Below, in pieces: positions 55,101 to 63,618 of a stretch of 64,000 nt of DNA. A model generated the notes under the pieces. That model did no database searches. It was not told where the DNA came from and saw only the letters and a program-made list of their open reading frames with translations. Both the position numbers and the translations under genes were made by a program. This DNA comes from Akkermansia muciniphila (GTDB lineage: Bacteria > Verrucomicrobiota > Verrucomicrobiia > Verrucomicrobiales > Akkermansiaceae). Every line of letters begins with the position of its first letter. Position 1 is the stretch's first letter. Location: contig NZ_JABDHQ010000006.1 in assembly GCF_018709685.1 (NCBI RefSeq), positions 62,001-126,000 on the forward strand, read 5' to 3'.

Positions 55101-58039
55101 AGTTTCAGGGTTTCCTTTACCAGATTGCCAAAGCCGTCGTAGGAATAAAGGACGGGGGCTTTCCCGTCGGTTCCCTTTTGCGTGATCAGCCCTCTGGAAT
55201 CATAGACCGTACGTTCATAAAGGTAGGTGTTATTCAACGTAGTAGGGCTTGTGGCAACGACGATTTCTCCGAATCCGTTTTCCAGCCTTTGGGAAAGGAT
55301 GGTCGCCTGGTCGGCCAGCTTAACGGTTTCCCGGACGCGGCCTCCATTATAGTCATAAATATGATAGAGCTCCCTCTGGCCTGTTCCGGCTTCGTGAGCC
55401 ACGCTGCCGTCCGTGTAATTGGTCGTAATGAATGTTGCTCCGGCCGGGGTAGTCATGGTGGTCGTCAAGCCGTCCGCGCTGTAGGCATAGGTGGTGGCGC
55501 GTCCAAGGATGTCTGTAGACAAGGTTGGCCTCCCCAGCAGGTCGCAGGCCATCCGGCGCGTGGCGGACATGGCGCCGGTATCCGTTCTTTCCTCAAGAAT
55601 TCTTCCCAGAGCGTCTCTCTTGTAGCTGGTGATGGTTTCCGGAGTAGCAGGCGTTGCAGAACGGATGGTTTCAATGAGCTGCCTGGCAGTGTCGTAGGAA
55701 TAGCTGGTCAGCACGCCGTCCTCATTCCTTTCCCACAAGGGGCGGCCGTCACACATTAATGCACGTTCCGTTACGCGTCCGTTGCTGCGCGTGCGCTTGA
55801 TCCAGCGGTTCTGTTCGTCGAATTCGTAATCAGCGGAGGAAAGCAGCCGCCATGTCCCTTCGCTGTCCAGGATATATTCTTCCTCCCGGACCGTATTGCC
55901 TTCCGGGCTGATATACTGGAGGCTTTTCCTACTTTGTCCGGCTACAGGCTCCCCATTGAGGCGCGTTTCCCTGGTGATGCAATAAAGCGCTCCGTGGGCT
56001 GTCGCTGCCGTGTAATCGTACCAGGTTTGCACCCCATTGGCCGCTTGCGTCATCCGGCTCCGTCCCCGGGCGTAGGTATTACTCGCGTCTCCCTGCCATG
56101 TTTCCGTTACTTCCAGCCTGGTGAGGCCGTTGGCGGTACTGCGTTTTTCCACTCTCTTGATGTGGTCAGCTACACGATAGGAATATTGATCCCGGCGGTG
56201 AAGGTGCGGAATGCCTGAGGCGTCCACCATGTTAAGATCCACTTGGCTGGGTTCATTGCTATAGGCGCTTCCATCATCCAGGTACGTGAATTGCTCCAGT
56301 TGCGCCTGCCCCCCGGCCCAGGGGGTGGTGATGACGGTAATACGCCCCTTCCGGTCATGGAGGTACGTAGTTGCTCCGCCATCCGGAGCGGTGACGGAAA
56401 TCATGCGTCCCGCATCATCGTATTTATAGGAAGTCGTTTGGGCCTCCGGGCTGCCGTACCCTTCCGTGCGAGTGAGCAAAAGTTCTCCCGTGGGGTGGGA
56501 CAAGTATTCTTCCGCCACCCTGGAAGCAACGGATTCCCCTTTGCTGACCGTGGTGACAATCCGGTAGGTTCCTTGAGGTTCAAGCTCTGTTTTAACGCAG
56601 CTGGTCGTGATGGCGTCTTCTCCGTCGCCAAGGGCAATCTGCCAGGCGCCCTCCACTTGCGTCCATGTGGTGGTGAAAGGAGGCACGCTGGACGGAAGGG
56701 CCAGGCTCCGTTCGGTTACCGTAAGGCTTTTGTCCTCTGTATTTCCGCTGACTGTGAAAGTTTTGAACGGTTCTCCCGTCACGGTATAGAGCCCCGTTGC
56801 CTGATCCAGGCCCGTGATGCGGGAGGGAAGATAAAGGGAAATGCAATAGCCGTTCTCCGTAGTGACAATATCGGCCAGGCCGTCCCACAGGTTCCATATC
56901 TGGCGGAGGTTTCCGTTTTCTTCTCTCAGCAGAACCAGGTAATTCTCCGCGTCTTCCGCTGTCAGCAGGGAATTCTGCGGAGAAATATATCCGGCAAAGA
57001 GCCCCGTGGCCAGGTGGTAGAATGTTGCGGAGCCGTTCACCTTGGATATCCGGAGGTAGCTGGCTTCCCGCAATGCTGTCACGGCGGCGTCCTCCCGGCT
57101 CAGGGTCCTGACGAATTGTGCCCGGTTTGTTCCTGACGAGGTGGAACCGATACCGAATGCCGACTGGCCGTCGGCATCGCACACATAGTTGGTGAAGCTG
57201 CCCCCTTCATAAACCCTGAAGGATTGGTTGGGAGCAATTCCGCCTTCCGGAACGAGGACGGCGGACGCTGCCGGATGGCGGTAGGCCAGCCCTTCAGGTG
57301 TCAGCAGAGAGCTGGAATACTGATACCCCGTGATCTCCAGGCGCCCTGAAGGAATGCCGCCCATCCCCCGGAAGACGCCAAAGGAGGCGGACCAGCGCAT
57401 GTACTGCAAGGTTGCCAGCCGGGAAACCCGTCCTCCGGCTGAGGTGCTGTTCAGGGCAAGAGCCGGTACCCCGGCCATGGTGCGGGCGGGTGAATCCGAG
57501 GGAGGGCCGCTTGGATCCCCCTCCCCATCTTCGCAGGAGCATTCGCATTCATCTTTTTCATTTTCATCCGGAATGATGCTGATGGGGGGACACGGGCCTA
57601 CCGTGCCGTTGATGAGAGAAATGTTGCCCGTAGGGTCCGGATAATAATTGATGTTGTGGTGTTCTGCGAAAAGGCAATGAAAGCCGCCGGAAAGGTTGCC
57701 GAACTCCAGTGAAAAGTTGTGGACCGAACCGGAGGAAGAACTTTGTGTATTGCTGTCCACCGTGACTGTGACTGAATCGTCTACCTGGCCGGAGGCCGTG
57801 ACCGTATGCCTGGCTTCCTCCGCGGCTCCCTCCGCGGTTTCCGGAAGCTGAAAGACGCGGCAGACGGGCGTCATGACGTCCGCGGAAGTGGAGGGCTTGC
57901 CATGTGAGTAGGATAATTCCACCGTGTCGCTCTCTTGGCGTGCCGTTCTGGAAAGATTATTCCGGACAGGCTGGAAGGGAACGATGGAGAGGTTGAGCGG
58001 GCGCTGCCGCACGAAACTGTTTTGATGATGAATGTTCAT
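52163..58039 (-). CDS. large RHS/YD-repeat protein with variable C-terminal tail
   Basis: A 1958-residue protein. Residues 1-480 form an N-terminal region with no signal peptide, a Cys-rich acidic patch (KDECECSCEDGEGD, about 160) and beta-rich segments. From about 510 to 1675 there are many YD repeats (YKYDDAGRMISVTAPDGGAT, YDTARQLIETI, YAYSADGLTTT and so on). The RHS core signature YDSEIGMVYYNYRHYNPLDG, then WTSRDSLMEKGGINLYGFVE, lies at about 1678-1725. The remaining 228 residues (FTDIFPPDGPPYFSPPEVDEW to FPVSGSVQVTYSF) are the variable tail, which in polymorphic toxins carries the effector. This tail ends in alternating, aromatic-terminated beta strands, more like a barrel than a nuclease. 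Export route is unclear. Confidence 0.85.
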   Translation of the reverse strand: MNIHHQNSFVRQRPLNLSIVPFQPVRNNLSRTARQESDTVELSYSHGKPSTSADVMTPVCRVFQLPETAEGAAEEARHTVTASGQVDDSVTVTVDSNTQSSSSGSVHNFSLEFGNLSGGFHCLFAEHHNINYYPDPTGNISLINGTVGPCPPISIIPDENEKDECECSCEDGEGDPSGPPSDSPARTMAGVPALALNSTSAGGRVSRLATLQYMRWSASFGVFRGMGGIPSGRLEITGYQYSSSLLTPEGLAYRHPAASAVLVPEGGIAPNQSFRVYEGGSFTNYVCDADGQSAFGIGSTSSGTNRAQFVRTLSREDAAVTALREASYLRISKVNGSATFYHLATGLFAGYISPQNSLLTAEDAENYLVLLREENGNLRQIWNLWDGLADIVTTENGYCISLYLPSRITGLDQATGLYTVTGEPFKTFTVSGNTEDKSLTVTERSLALPSSVPPFTTTWTQVEGAWQIALGDGEDAITTSCVKTELEPQGTYRIVTTVSKGESVASRVAEEYLSHPTGELLLTRTEGYGSPEAQTTSYKYDDAGRMISVTAPDGGATTYLHDRKGRITVITTPWAGGQAQLEQFTYLDDGSAYSNEPSQVDLNMVDASGIPHLHRRDQYSYRVADHIKRVEKRSTANGLTRLEVTETWQGDASNTYARGRSRMTQAANGVQTWYDYTAATAHGALYCITRETRLNGEPVAGQSRKSLQYISPEGNTVREEEYILDSEGTWRLLSSADYEFDEQNRWIKRTRSNGRVTERALMCDGRPLWERNEDGVLTSYSYDTARQLIETIRSATPATPETITSYKRDALGRILEERTDTGAMSATRRMACDLLGRPTLSTDILGRATTYAYSADGLTTTMTTPAGATFITTNYTDGSVAHEAGTGQRELYHIYDYNGGRVRETVKLADQATILSQRLENGFGEIVVATSPTTLNNTYLYERTVYDSRGLITQKGTDGKAPVLYSYDGFGNLVKETLKLAASPTVENSDITEYSHTVEKREDGIYRVTVTSRCNGNGGVYAKSQAELISESASLESKVASANARGDVSISWTEYGEGTERFQKKTVPVSAITAVAAVTDGFTVSDTDHSGITTTVSRTYTADGITYTQTDGRGNTVTAISDMAGRQVSVTDAAGSTTATAYDAHFDEPCAIVDHLGHTTCYRYDIRGRKAAQWGTGVQPVLFTYDEAGRLTEMTTFRADDQEITTDPAGRTDGDATRWEYHDATGLEVKKTYADGNTIMRTYDAFNQPATRTDGRGVVTTYAWESARGLLLSESYSDETPARRYAWNTVGKLIEAVDSSGAWNISYNQYGEQESSTWTEEGVIHLVSEQRDALGRSSGHTYSKGGILQQTTGIGYGADGRIATASFTHGGAEQTFSYGYLEGSNLLHTLSHPNNILVTRTYEEHRNLPVSMNATRGTTDVVLRRYGYDAAGRPVTGNCARKGTAQADGFSYNGRGELMAANLGTENYGYTYDNIGNRKIAQEIAGEISYEANSLNQYTGITHSTLNSPPSTLEHPFSPVYDANGNQTLVKTGTGIWSVTYNAENRPVSFTSQDGQTVMECAYDYMGRRNMKKVTVNGSVTLHQRYVYRGYLQISCVDVTRSGHPALWHITWDPREKIATRPLAIQKNGTWYTYGYDLAKNVMEVFNTQGTIATAYSYAPYGAVTATGTAQPIQWSSEFYDSEIGMVYYNYRHYNPLDGRWTSRDSLMEKGGINLYGFVEGRVPYTTDYRGNTGFTDIFPPDGPPYFSPPEVDEWLGLPVTIDLALSNDKMGRLLQKAITRGANRITASYGSQKFCELTSEAITKKVEKIMRESNFMDNNLAEIRMKVGDYQDGISHTVQEMAGIFKDSRISSTMSFSISAEMNVPLCSLGGKQVGGKLAETLTWSKGNALLSPQDRFRSRLGFVSQQDFSVRAGLTLMDLKIGRVNITCDLSAGITTTQWRKFEFPVSGSVQVTYSF

Positions 58040-58450
58040 GTTTTTTTAATGGTTGGAAAGAGAAATTTGGAATGTATAAAACTTCTCAATTGGTATATTC
58101 TGTGTATTATTAATGCCATTGTGGTGTCAACAGGCCTATTTTGTTGCAAAGCAGGTTTCTGTATGGAGAAATGGAGGCATATCATTTTTTGAAACTTCAT
58201 AATATGTTCAATATTTGTTGAATATGAAATGATGGAAAAATATCTGGAATAGATTTGAAATCAAAAAAATAAAAAGTGGCGCCATTAATGCCACTTGAGC
58301 GGTGCCGTTGTCCCCACTCAATTTTCTGTTTCCTGGGGCGGTTCCGTGTAGAAATACGGGTAAGAACAAAAAATGGACGCGTCTGCTCCGACTTTTCCTT
58401 CCGGCGGAATTCCGGAGGGAGCTCCCGCACTTGGCTTGTTGTCCGGGGTA
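58040..58450. other. gene-free, AT-rich stretch upstream of the RHS gene
   Basis: Presumably contains the RHS promoter; several TATA-like minus-strand boxes exist, but none stands out. A hairpin AAGTGGC-GCCATTAAT-GCCACTT (58274-58295) is followed on the minus strand by TTTATTTTTTT, like a terminator, but no complete gene ends there. It may be a second stop for tRNA-Gly readthrough. Confidence 0.35.
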
Positions 58451-58480
58451 ATAAAAAAGCCTGCTTTTAATGAAGCAGGC
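58451..58480 (-). terminator. terminator of tRNA-Gly
   Basis: Minus strand GCCTGCTT-CATTAA-AAGCAGGC (58480-58459) followed by TTTTTTAT. Confidence 0.8.
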
Positions 58481-58495
58481 CCCGGATAAAAAAGA

Positions 58496-58570
58496 TGGAG
58501 CGGATGATGGGATTCGAACCCACGACATCAACCTTGGCAAGGTTGCGCTCTACCCCTGAGCTACATCCGC
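58496..58570 (-). tRNA. tRNA-Gly (GCC)
   Basis: A 75-nt minus-strand tRNA, GCGGATG acceptor, anticodon loop TTGCCAA (GCC), T-loop GGTTCGAATCC and encoded CCA. Confidence 0.93.
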
Positions 58571-58609
58571 TTTGGATGACCGGAGCCTTGCGGCGTCCGT
58601 GTGGCAGAG

Positions 58610-58637
58610 AATATATAGGGTTATCCGGATTTGGCAA
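58610..58637 (-). promoter_or_regulatory. promoter of tRNA-Gly
   Basis: Minus strand TTGCCA (58637-58632), 16 bases, TATATT (58615-58610). Confidence 0.6.
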
Positions 58638-58694
58638 GATTTTTTTAGAGAAAAATTCATGTTTCACCGGAATAGGTACACGCTGCCATACCTC

Positions 58695-59091
58695 TTAAAG
58701 AGAACTGACGCTTCTGGGAAGGAGGGGGATGGAAAAGAGTCGGGCTGCTTTTGCCGGGCATTCCGATTCGCCCTTGGGAGGGGCGGCAGGCTGCTGCTCT
58801 TTCAGCTCCGCGGCTGTTTTGGCCCCGTGTTCCAGCAGCAGTTTTTCCTGGGCGGTGTTATGGCGGTTCCTGGCGTGGTCCAGCATGGAAACCGTTCCCC
58901 TGCATATGGCGTGGACGTGGGCGTCGTGTTGAATGAGCAGGCAGGTAATTTGAGGTTTTCCCTTGATGCCGGTAGCGTGGTACCGGGGGGACGAGGCCGT
59001 TCCGGTCCGCTTCGTTGGCGTCGGCTCCCTGTTCCAGATACGAATTGGATTTGTTTCGTATCGCCAGGGACAGGTTGGCAGCACCCGCCAA
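58695..59091 (-). pseudogene. decayed ankyrin-repeat protein remnant
   Basis: Two overlapping minus-strand frames join into one ankyrin-like sequence if one base is shifted near 59000. Frame 1 gives ANLSLAIRNKSNSYLEQGAD and ANEADRNGL; frame 2 continues YHATGIKGKPQITCLLIQH with LLLEHGAKTAAELKEQQPA, where the helix-loop pattern, the terminal LLLEHGA and the preceding D-x-NEADRNG match ankyrin units. The shift falls in a C-rich run (CCCCCCGG). No intact start or signal peptide remains. It could instead be two chance frames, but the ankyrin match on both sides of the shift makes decay more likely. Confidence 0.5.
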
Positions 59092-59453
59092 CTAACCGCG
59101 GAGCCTTCGCGGACGCCTCACCGCTCCACGCGGATGGGCGGCCTAGAGAGAGTGGGAAGGGTGTCCACATGGGACAAATGACACTTTCAGAATTTCAGGT
59201 TTCACCCTTTCTCAGGGAATTATGTGTGTAAATGCTCCCGTGACCCTTTCGTCTTCTCTCAACAGCTTGGTAATTTCAAGGCTTTCAACCTTCTTCAACC
59301 TATTTCCAACCTTTTCAACTATTTATGCTTGGTCACACTGAACCGGAAGAGCATGTATTTATCCCTTATAACGGCGGGGCGGGGGCGGCGTCCGAAATGA
59401 AGAGGTTTTTACAGAAAGAATGCGGAAAATCATGAAGGGCTCCCTGTTTCCAT
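59092..59453. other. gene-free stretch with pyrimidine-rich short repeats
   Basis: No gene seen. Between 59275 and 59320 the motif TTTCAACC is repeated about four times at 10-11 base spacing (TTTCAACC, TTCTTCAACC, TATTTCCAACC, TTTTCAAC). No known element recognised. Confidence 0.35.
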
Positions 59454-59506
59454 AAAAAACGGGACTGTTCCGGAAGGCACGTTTTCCTTGCCTTGGAACA
59501 GTCCCG
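59454..59506 (-). terminator. terminator of proS
   Basis: Minus strand CGGGACTGTTCC (59506-59495) pairs with GGAACAGTCCCG (59471-59460) around a self-complementary AAGGCAAGG...CCTT loop, followed by TTTTTTATGG. Confidence 0.85.
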
Positions 59507-59531
59507 TGAAGAAAGGGAGTCAATGGGAGGA

Positions 59532-61052
59532 TCAGTAGCTTCTGGCCCAGAGGACGCGGCGTTCCGTCATGCGGCCGGTGAGGATGCAGGGGGCGGGCTC
59601 CCCGCGGCCCAGTTCGCCGAGCGGGATGCAGCGGATGGAGATGCGCAGCCGTTTGGCGAGCTCCTCTTCCTCTTCCGGCGAACCGTCCCACGGCACCTGG
59701 AGCCAGTCGGCGTCGCCTTCTCCGGAGAAGTTTTCCTCCAGCTCTTGCAGGGTGGAGGCGGGGCGGATGTGGGCGTCCCGGAAGGCGATGGCCCGCTGGA
59801 GCAGGGTGTCCTGGATGTCCTGGAGAATGTCCGTAACGGTATCTACCAGTTCCGTTTCCGGGACGAAGGATTTTTCATTCACGGGCTGGTCGCGCCGCTG
59901 GACGCAGACGGAGCCTTTTTCCAGGTCCCGGGGGCCTATTTCCAAACGCACGGGCACGCCCTTCTTCACCCATTCCCATTTCTTGGCTCCGCCGCCCAGG
60001 TCGCGCCTGTCCACCAGCACGCGGAGCGGCTGGCCGTGGAAGGTCTTGGAGCGGAGGGTGCGCGCCAGTTCCTCGCAGTGGTCCAGAATGGCCTGGCGGC
60101 TTTCTTCCTTGGGCGTAACGGGGATGATGACGACCTGCTGGGGAGCGACGCGGGGCGGGCAGACCAGGCCGTCGTCGTCGGAGTGCATCATGATGAGCGC
60201 CCCGATCATGCGGGTAGAGACGCCCCAGGAGCTCGTCCAGGCGAACTGCTGGGTGTTGTCACGCCCGGCAAAGCAGATATTCTGGGATTTGGAGAAGTTC
60301 TGTCCCAGGAAATGGGAGGTTCCGGCCTGGATGGCCTTGCGGTCCTGGACCATGGCTTCCACGGTGTAGGTCTGTTCCGCGCCGGGGAAGCGTTCCGCTT
60401 CCGTCTTTTCTCCGGGAATGGTCGGGATGGCGAGCACGTCCCTCTGGAAGTCCTCGTAAACCTTGTGCATGGTGAGGGTTTCTTCAATGGCTTCCTCGCG
60501 GGTTTCATGGGCCGTGTGGCCTTCCTGCCACAGGAATTCCGCCGTGCGCAGAAAGATGCGGGGCCTCATTTCCCAGCGCATCACGTTGCACCACTGGTTC
60601 ACCTTCAGGGGCAGGTCGCGGTAGCTGGACGTCCAGCGGGCGAAGGCCGCGCCGATGACGGTTTCCGAGGTGGGACGGATGACGAAGGGCTCCGTGAGCT
60701 GCCCGGTGGGAATCATGCGGGTCTTGCCGGTGGCTTCATCCTTCTGAGCTTTCAGCCTGTGGTGGGTGACCACGGCGCATTCCGTGGCGAAGCCTTCGGC
60801 GTGTTCCGCTTCCTTTTCCAGATAGGAAATCGGAATCAGCAGGGGAAAATAGGCATTCGTATGGCCGGTGTCCTTGAAGCGCTGGTCCAGGTCCTTCTGA
60901 ATGAGTTCCCAGATGGCGTAGCCCCACGGCTTGATGACCATGCAGCCGCGCACCTCGGAATTCTCCGCCATGTCGGCGGCCTTGATGACTTGCTGGTACC
61001 ACTCGGGGAAGTCCTGGGCGCGGGTGGGCGTGATTGCAGTTTGTTGAGACAT
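59532..61052 (-). CDS. proS: prolyl-tRNA synthetase, eukaryote/archaeal-like type
   Basis: Charges tRNA-Pro with proline. The 506-residue length, the lack of the bacterial editing insertion (INS) between motifs 2 and 3, and the C-terminal ...LWARSY ending in Tyr mark it as the shorter archaeal/eukaryote-like ProRS type also found in some bacteria. Class II motif 2 reads FLRTAEFLWQEGHTAHETRE, and PTSETVIGAAFARW and SWGVSTRMIGALIM are clear. Start ATG 61052 gives MSQQTAITPTRAQDFPEWYQ. It stands 54 bases after the M50 protease gene on the same strand direction reversed in order (protease ATG at 61799, stop 61107), so protease-proS co-transcription is possible. Confidence 0.95.
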   Translation of the reverse strand: MSQQTAITPTRAQDFPEWYQQVIKAADMAENSEVRGCMVIKPWGYAIWELIQKDLDQRFKDTGHTNAYFPLLIPISYLEKEAEHAEGFATECAVVTHHRLKAQKDEATGKTRMIPTGQLTEPFVIRPTSETVIGAAFARWTSSYRDLPLKVNQWCNVMRWEMRPRIFLRTAEFLWQEGHTAHETREEAIEETLTMHKVYEDFQRDVLAIPTIPGEKTEAERFPGAEQTYTVEAMVQDRKAIQAGTSHFLGQNFSKSQNICFAGRDNTQQFAWTSSWGVSTRMIGALIMMHSDDDGLVCPPRVAPQQVVIIPVTPKEESRQAILDHCEELARTLRSKTFHGQPLRVLVDRRDLGGGAKKWEWVKKGVPVRLEIGPRDLEKGSVCVQRRDQPVNEKSFVPETELVDTVTDILQDIQDTLLQRAIAFRDAHIRPASTLQELEENFSGEGDADWLQVPWDGSPEEEEELAKRLRISIRCIPLGELGRGEPAPCILTGRMTERRVLWARSY

Positions 61053-61106
61053 ATTGGATGGTATGTTGAATGGAACGGGCGTAACCCGCGGAGAAAGCTT
61101 GGAATA

Positions 61107-61799
61107 TTAAAAAGGGGCGTTCTTATATTCCCGGTAGTTGCTGAAGGCGAAGAGGGCCATGAAGATGGGAATGAAGTAGCCGTGGAAGAGCTGGAAGCTG
61201 AGCAGCCCGATAATGATGGCCGTGATGAACCCGGTCATGAACACCTTTTTGGGAGAGCGGATGAACTGGGCGATCAGCTGCCCGCCGTCCAGGGGATAGA
61301 TGGGCAGCAGGTTCAGGATGGTCCACCATTCCCCGATCATGATGAGGCAGGAGAGGATGTAAAGCTGGGGGGAGATGGCCGCCGCCGTGAAGGGGCTGAT
61401 GGCCAGGTCCCAGAAGGTCAGGTTGTGCGCGGTCATGACCGGGGCGACGATGTTCCAGGTAATCCACAGGCTAATGACGCCCAGCAGCAGGGTCATCATG
61501 GGGCCTGCCAGAATCATGAGGGCCCTTCCTCCGCGGGTCAGTTGCATGCCGTGGCTGCTCGTCAGGCCGCCGAAGAGTTCCAGAACGATCGTCTGCTGGC
61601 CGCCGCCCAGCCTGCGGCCCACCAGCGCGTGCCCCATTTCATGGGACAGGATGGCGACGAAGCCGGCAATGACGAACAGGGCCGGGTAAATGAGGCCTTC
61701 CACACTGTTGATGCTGAGAGCGCCGCCAAAGATGGCCAGCACCACCCAGAAGCTGGGGCGGATGTAAACAGGTATCCCGAACAGGGTGAAATGAATCAT
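61107..61799 (-). CDS. M50 family intramembrane metalloprotease (site-2-protease-like)
   Basis: A 230-residue membrane protein from ATG 61799 (MIHFTLFGIPVYIRPSFWVV). Zinc ligands are in HEMGH (His53, Glu54, His57) and in LLPIYPLDGG (Asp171), the two signatures of M50 site-2 proteases. Six or so helices surround them. There is no PDZ or CBS domain, so it is of the short SpoIVFB/rhomboid-neighbour type (M50B). An in-frame ATG at 61856 would add a charged, non-conserved 19-residue extension and is not preferred. Such enzymes cut anti-sigma factors or membrane-protein remnants; the partner is unknown. Divergent from the outer-membrane protein gene with about 100 bases between. Confidence 0.88.
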   Translation of the reverse strand: MIHFTLFGIPVYIRPSFWVVLAIFGGALSINSVEGLIYPALFVIAGFVAILSHEMGHALVGRRLGGGQQTIVLELFGGLTSSHGMQLTRGGRALMILAGPMMTLLLGVISLWITWNIVAPVMTAHNLTFWDLAISPFTAAAISPQLYILSCLIMIGEWWTILNLLPIYPLDGGQLIAQFIRSPKKVFMTGFITAIIIGLLSFQLFHGYFIPIFMALFAFSNYREYKNAPF

Positions 61800-61902
61800 G
61801 CGCGAGAGGGTAAGGGCAGATTCCCCTTTTGCCAAGTCCGGAGAACGTGCATGCACCGTTTTGGCATTGGTACGGTGCAGGAGATTGTGTTAAAAGGCCT
61901 TC

Positions 61903-62622
61903 ATGAGGCTGTTTCCCATCATCCTGTGCTGCGCCGTGCAGGCCGTACAGGGGTATGACGGACCCCCGCCCCTGACGGAGGTGGACGGCCGTTCCCCCAT
62001 CCGCATGGGGGGTGAATTGCTGGGCGGCTACCGTTCGGACTACATCCACCGCGGGGAGAAGCTGGGCCCCAATTCCGTGGAAGGCCAGATTTCCGGCGGG
62101 GCCTCCCTGTCGGACTCATGGGCGGTGAGCGGGGAACTCTTTGCCATCCGCAACTGGCAGGGGCGCAATTTCAGCCAGACCACCCTGCACGGGGAGCTTC
62201 AGTATTATCTGGCGGACGAATGCACGGCCGGCCTGTTTGTCAACGGGCAGTGGTATGATTCCTGCCCCTTGAAAAGCGGAACGGAGCCCGGCCTGTCCCT
62301 CAAGTGGAATCCCATGCCGTCCTGGTCGTTCAGCGGCTCCTTCCTGTATGACTCCGGGCAGGAGGGGGTGTACTCCCAGTGGGGCGTTACGTGGCAGCCT
62401 CTGCTGTGCGAATCCGTAGCCATGGTAAACACGGTTTCCCTGGGGTTTTCCCATGATTACCTGGGGAGAAACGGCTTGAAGGAGCTGATGGTGCGCACGG
62501 GCGTGCGGTGGGCCGTTTCCGGCAGTCTGCGGGTGGAGCCCTTCCTGGGGTGGTATTGCGGCTACGGGCGGGATGATTTCAAAAAAGTGGTGCTGGGCCT
62601 TTGGTGCTCTTACGTTTTTTAA
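61903..62622 (+). CDS. small outer-membrane beta-barrel protein
   Basis: A 239-residue protein with signal peptide (MRLFPIILCCAVQAVQG). The mature part consists of alternating amphipathic beta strands (GGELLGGYRSDYIHRG, QISGGASLSDSWAVSGELFA, GLSLKWNPMPSWSFSGSF, VNTVSLGFSHDYLG) and ends VLGLWCSYVF, with C-terminal Phe as needed for BAM-dependent insertion. About 10-12 strands can be counted. Function is unknown; the repeated short-turn pattern resembles TorF/MltA-interacting-like barrels, but no firm family can be given. Confidence 0.72.
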   Translation: MRLFPIILCCAVQAVQGYDGPPPLTEVDGRSPIRMGGELLGGYRSDYIHRGEKLGPNSVEGQISGGASLSDSWAVSGELFAIRNWQGRNFSQTTLHGELQYYLADECTAGLFVNGQWYDSCPLKSGTEPGLSLKWNPMPSWSFSGSFLYDSGQEGVYSQWGVTWQPLLCESVAMVNTVSLGFSHDYLGRNGLKELMVRTGVRWAVSGSLRVEPFLGWYCGYGRDDFKKVVLGLWCSYVF

Positions 62623-62657
62623 CGGGCGGATTTCTCCGGTTTTCCGGCATTTTCCAG

Positions 62658-62685
62658 TTGCCAAACGGGGAGGCTTGGTCATAAT
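62658..62685 (+). promoter_or_regulatory. promoter of the sugar nucleotidyltransferase gene
   Basis: TTGCCA (62658-62663), 16 bases, CATAAT (62680-62685). The start point would be near 62692, about 6 bases before the ATG at 62698. Confidence 0.5.
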
Positions 62686-62697
62686 GGCCCGCGTATT

Positions 62698-63606
62698 ATG
62701 AAGCCTACACTTCTTGTTTTAGCAGCTGGTATGGGTAGCCGTTACGGCGGTCTCAAGCAACTTGACCCGATGGGTCCCAACGGTGAAGTCGTTCTTGACT
62801 ACTCTGTTTATGATGCCATCCGGGCCGGTTTCGGAAAGGTGGTATTCATTATCCGCCGTGACTTTGAAGACATTTTCAAGGAAAAGGTCGGCAGCCGCTT
62901 TGCCGGCAAGATTGAGGTGGATTACGCCTTCCAGTCCCTGGACGACCTGCCAGAAGGCTTTTCCGTGCCGGAAGGCCGCGAAAAACCCTGGGGCACCGCC
63001 CACGCCCTGCGCGCCGCCCGCAATGTGGTGAAAGAACCCTTTGCCGTGGTGAATGCGGATGACTTTTACGGCGCGGACGCCTTTGTGCAGGCCGCCAAGT
63101 TCCTGACCACCACCACGGATGAACCCGGAAAGGCCCATTACGGCATGATCGGCTATCCGCTGAAGAACACCCTCTCCGACAACGGGGACGTGAACCGCGG
63201 CATCTGTTCCATCAAGGAAGGCCTGCTGGACGGCGTGGAGGAATTCGTGAAAATCCAGGCTGATGAAGACGGCGTGGTGCGCGGCAACAACCTGAAGGGC
63301 GAACGCCTGCCCGTGGACCCCGGCGAACTGGTTTCCATGAACTTCTGGCTCTTCTCCCCCTCCTTCATTGAGCTGACGGAAGACCGCTTCATCGACTTCC
63401 TGAAGGAACATGGCCAGGAACCCAAGAGCGAATGCTTCATTCCCACCGTGGTGGACGCCCTGATTCATGAAGACCGCGCGGACTGCGCCGTTCTTCCCAC
63501 CTCCTCCACCTGGTTCGGGATGACCTATCCCGGGGACAAGCCCATGGTCGTGGAAGGCATCAACAAACTCATCAAGCAGGGCGTGTACCCTGAAAAGCTC
63601 AACTAA
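62698..63606 (+). CDS. sugar-1-phosphate nucleotidyltransferase
   Basis: A 302-residue NTP-transferase of the GlmU/GalU superfamily. The nucleotide-binding loop LAAGMGSRYGGLKQL (8-22) and the metal-binding NADDFYGADAF region (around 118-128) are clear; EKPWGTAHAL precedes the latter. The substrate pocket cannot be read, but the gene lies 12 bases before a NahK-like sugar kinase. That pairing matches hexosamine or galactose salvage, in which the kinase makes the sugar-1-phosphate and this enzyme makes the UDP-sugar. It has a promoter almost at the ATG and no Shine-Dalgarno. UTP as the donor is inference. Confidence 0.85.
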   Translation: MKPTLLVLAAGMGSRYGGLKQLDPMGPNGEVVLDYSVYDAIRAGFGKVVFIIRRDFEDIFKEKVGSRFAGKIEVDYAFQSLDDLPEGFSVPEGREKPWGTAHALRAARNVVKEPFAVVNADDFYGADAFVQAAKFLTTTTDEPGKAHYGMIGYPLKNTLSDNGDVNRGICSIKEGLLDGVEEFVKIQADEDGVVRGNNLKGERLPVDPGELVSMNFWLFSPSFIELTEDRFIDFLKEHGQEPKSECFIPTVVDALIHEDRADCAVLPTSSTWFGMTYPGDKPMVVEGINKLIKQGVYPEKLN

Positions 63607-63618
63607 GCCCCTTTTCCC

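Noticed and set aside
59493-61958. 821-codon plus-strand frame opposite proS and the M50 protease
   Set aside because: Crosses two well-supported genes on the other strand and has no protein-like motif.
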